NCBI GenBank assembly: GCA_947385775.1
Contig: CANDMI010000002.1
Location: 28,498 to 92,497 of the forward strand
DNA length: 64,000 nt
DNA from: an uncultured Eubacterium sp.
GTDB taxonomy: Bacteria > Bacillota > Clostridia > Lachnospirales > Lachnospiraceae
Direction of reading: 5' to 3'
In this document: piece by piece, positions 63,966 to 64,000 of the stretch
How the letters are laid out: each line of letters opens with the position of its first letter
Numbering within the stretch: position 1 is the stretch's first letter
Translations under genes and position numbers: made by a program
The notes under the pieces: generated by a model
What the model saw: only the letters and a program-made list of their open reading frames with translations
Databases searched by the model: none
Told to the model about the DNA's origin: nothing

Positions 63966-64000
63966 TACAATTTCCTGTCGGGAAAATGTTGTAAACTCTG

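Overview
The window looks like a chromosomal segment of a gut-type Lachnospiraceae (Clostridia). The evidence is Firmicute-style AGGAGG ribosome sites and sigma-A promoters, a PadR/HAAS pair, clostridial GlnS, a DUF2225 protein, an arg operon and a LoaP-led exopolysaccharide (EPS) locus. Species cannot be named from sequence alone. No tRNA, rRNA or CRISPR array was seen.

Layout. Positions 1-12.9 kb are ordinary flank: a truncated minus-strand gene, a cysteine-synthase-family gene, an S41 protease, two Uma2-family genes, PadR+HAAS, a tyrosine recombinase, an XRE regulator, glnS, DUF2225, a MocR-type regulator with an altered PLP site, and a MerR/TipAS regulator. Positions 13.0-18.5 kb hold arginine synthesis: argG (minus) and argC-GNAT-argB-argD (plus), with no argJ. 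Positions 18.77-19.06 kb hold a 290-bp segment bounded by inverted repeats. It carries a consensus promoter pointing away from the EPS locus and a terminator pointing into it, which is the look of a phase-variable promoter in the OFF orientation. loaP, a structured leader and a second terminator follow.

Positions 20.0-56.6 kb are one long plus-strand EPS/capsule locus. A compositionally flank-like core (DegT aminotransferase, phosphoglycosyl transferase, PglD-like acetyltransferase) is followed by an AT-rich variable block. That block holds five glycosyltransferases, Wzy/EpsG and Wzx, and nucleotide-sugar genes for diamino-uronic acids (Wbp-type dehydrogenase, oxidoreductase, epimerase, aminotransferase), CDP-6-deoxyhexose (rfbF, rfbG, an RmlC-like epimerase, reductases), UDP-Galf (glf) and FucNAc-type sugars (capE, capF).

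The most unusual part is 47.7-54.6 kb: FkbH - ACP - GcvH-like lipoyl protein - lipoate ligase - two 2-hydroxyacyl-CoA-dehydratase-type subunits - their ATP-dependent activase - an LpxD-like acyltransferase. I infer a route that loads a glyceryl unit on ACP, changes it by radical dehydration, and transfers the acyl group to an amino sugar. I know of no described pathway with this gene set.

Four poly(G) tracts of 7-8 bases lie inside EPS genes, and one sits at a frameshift in a WbpG-like amidotransferase. With the invertible promoter and LoaP antitermination, this suggests layered ON/OFF control of surface glycan.

Positions 56.6-62.8 kb are decayed: an AlgI/DHHW O-acetylation pair, an intact MmeI-like restriction-modification enzyme, then broken serine recombinase, Uma2, excisionase and Tn916-type integrase genes. 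The window ends with ychF.
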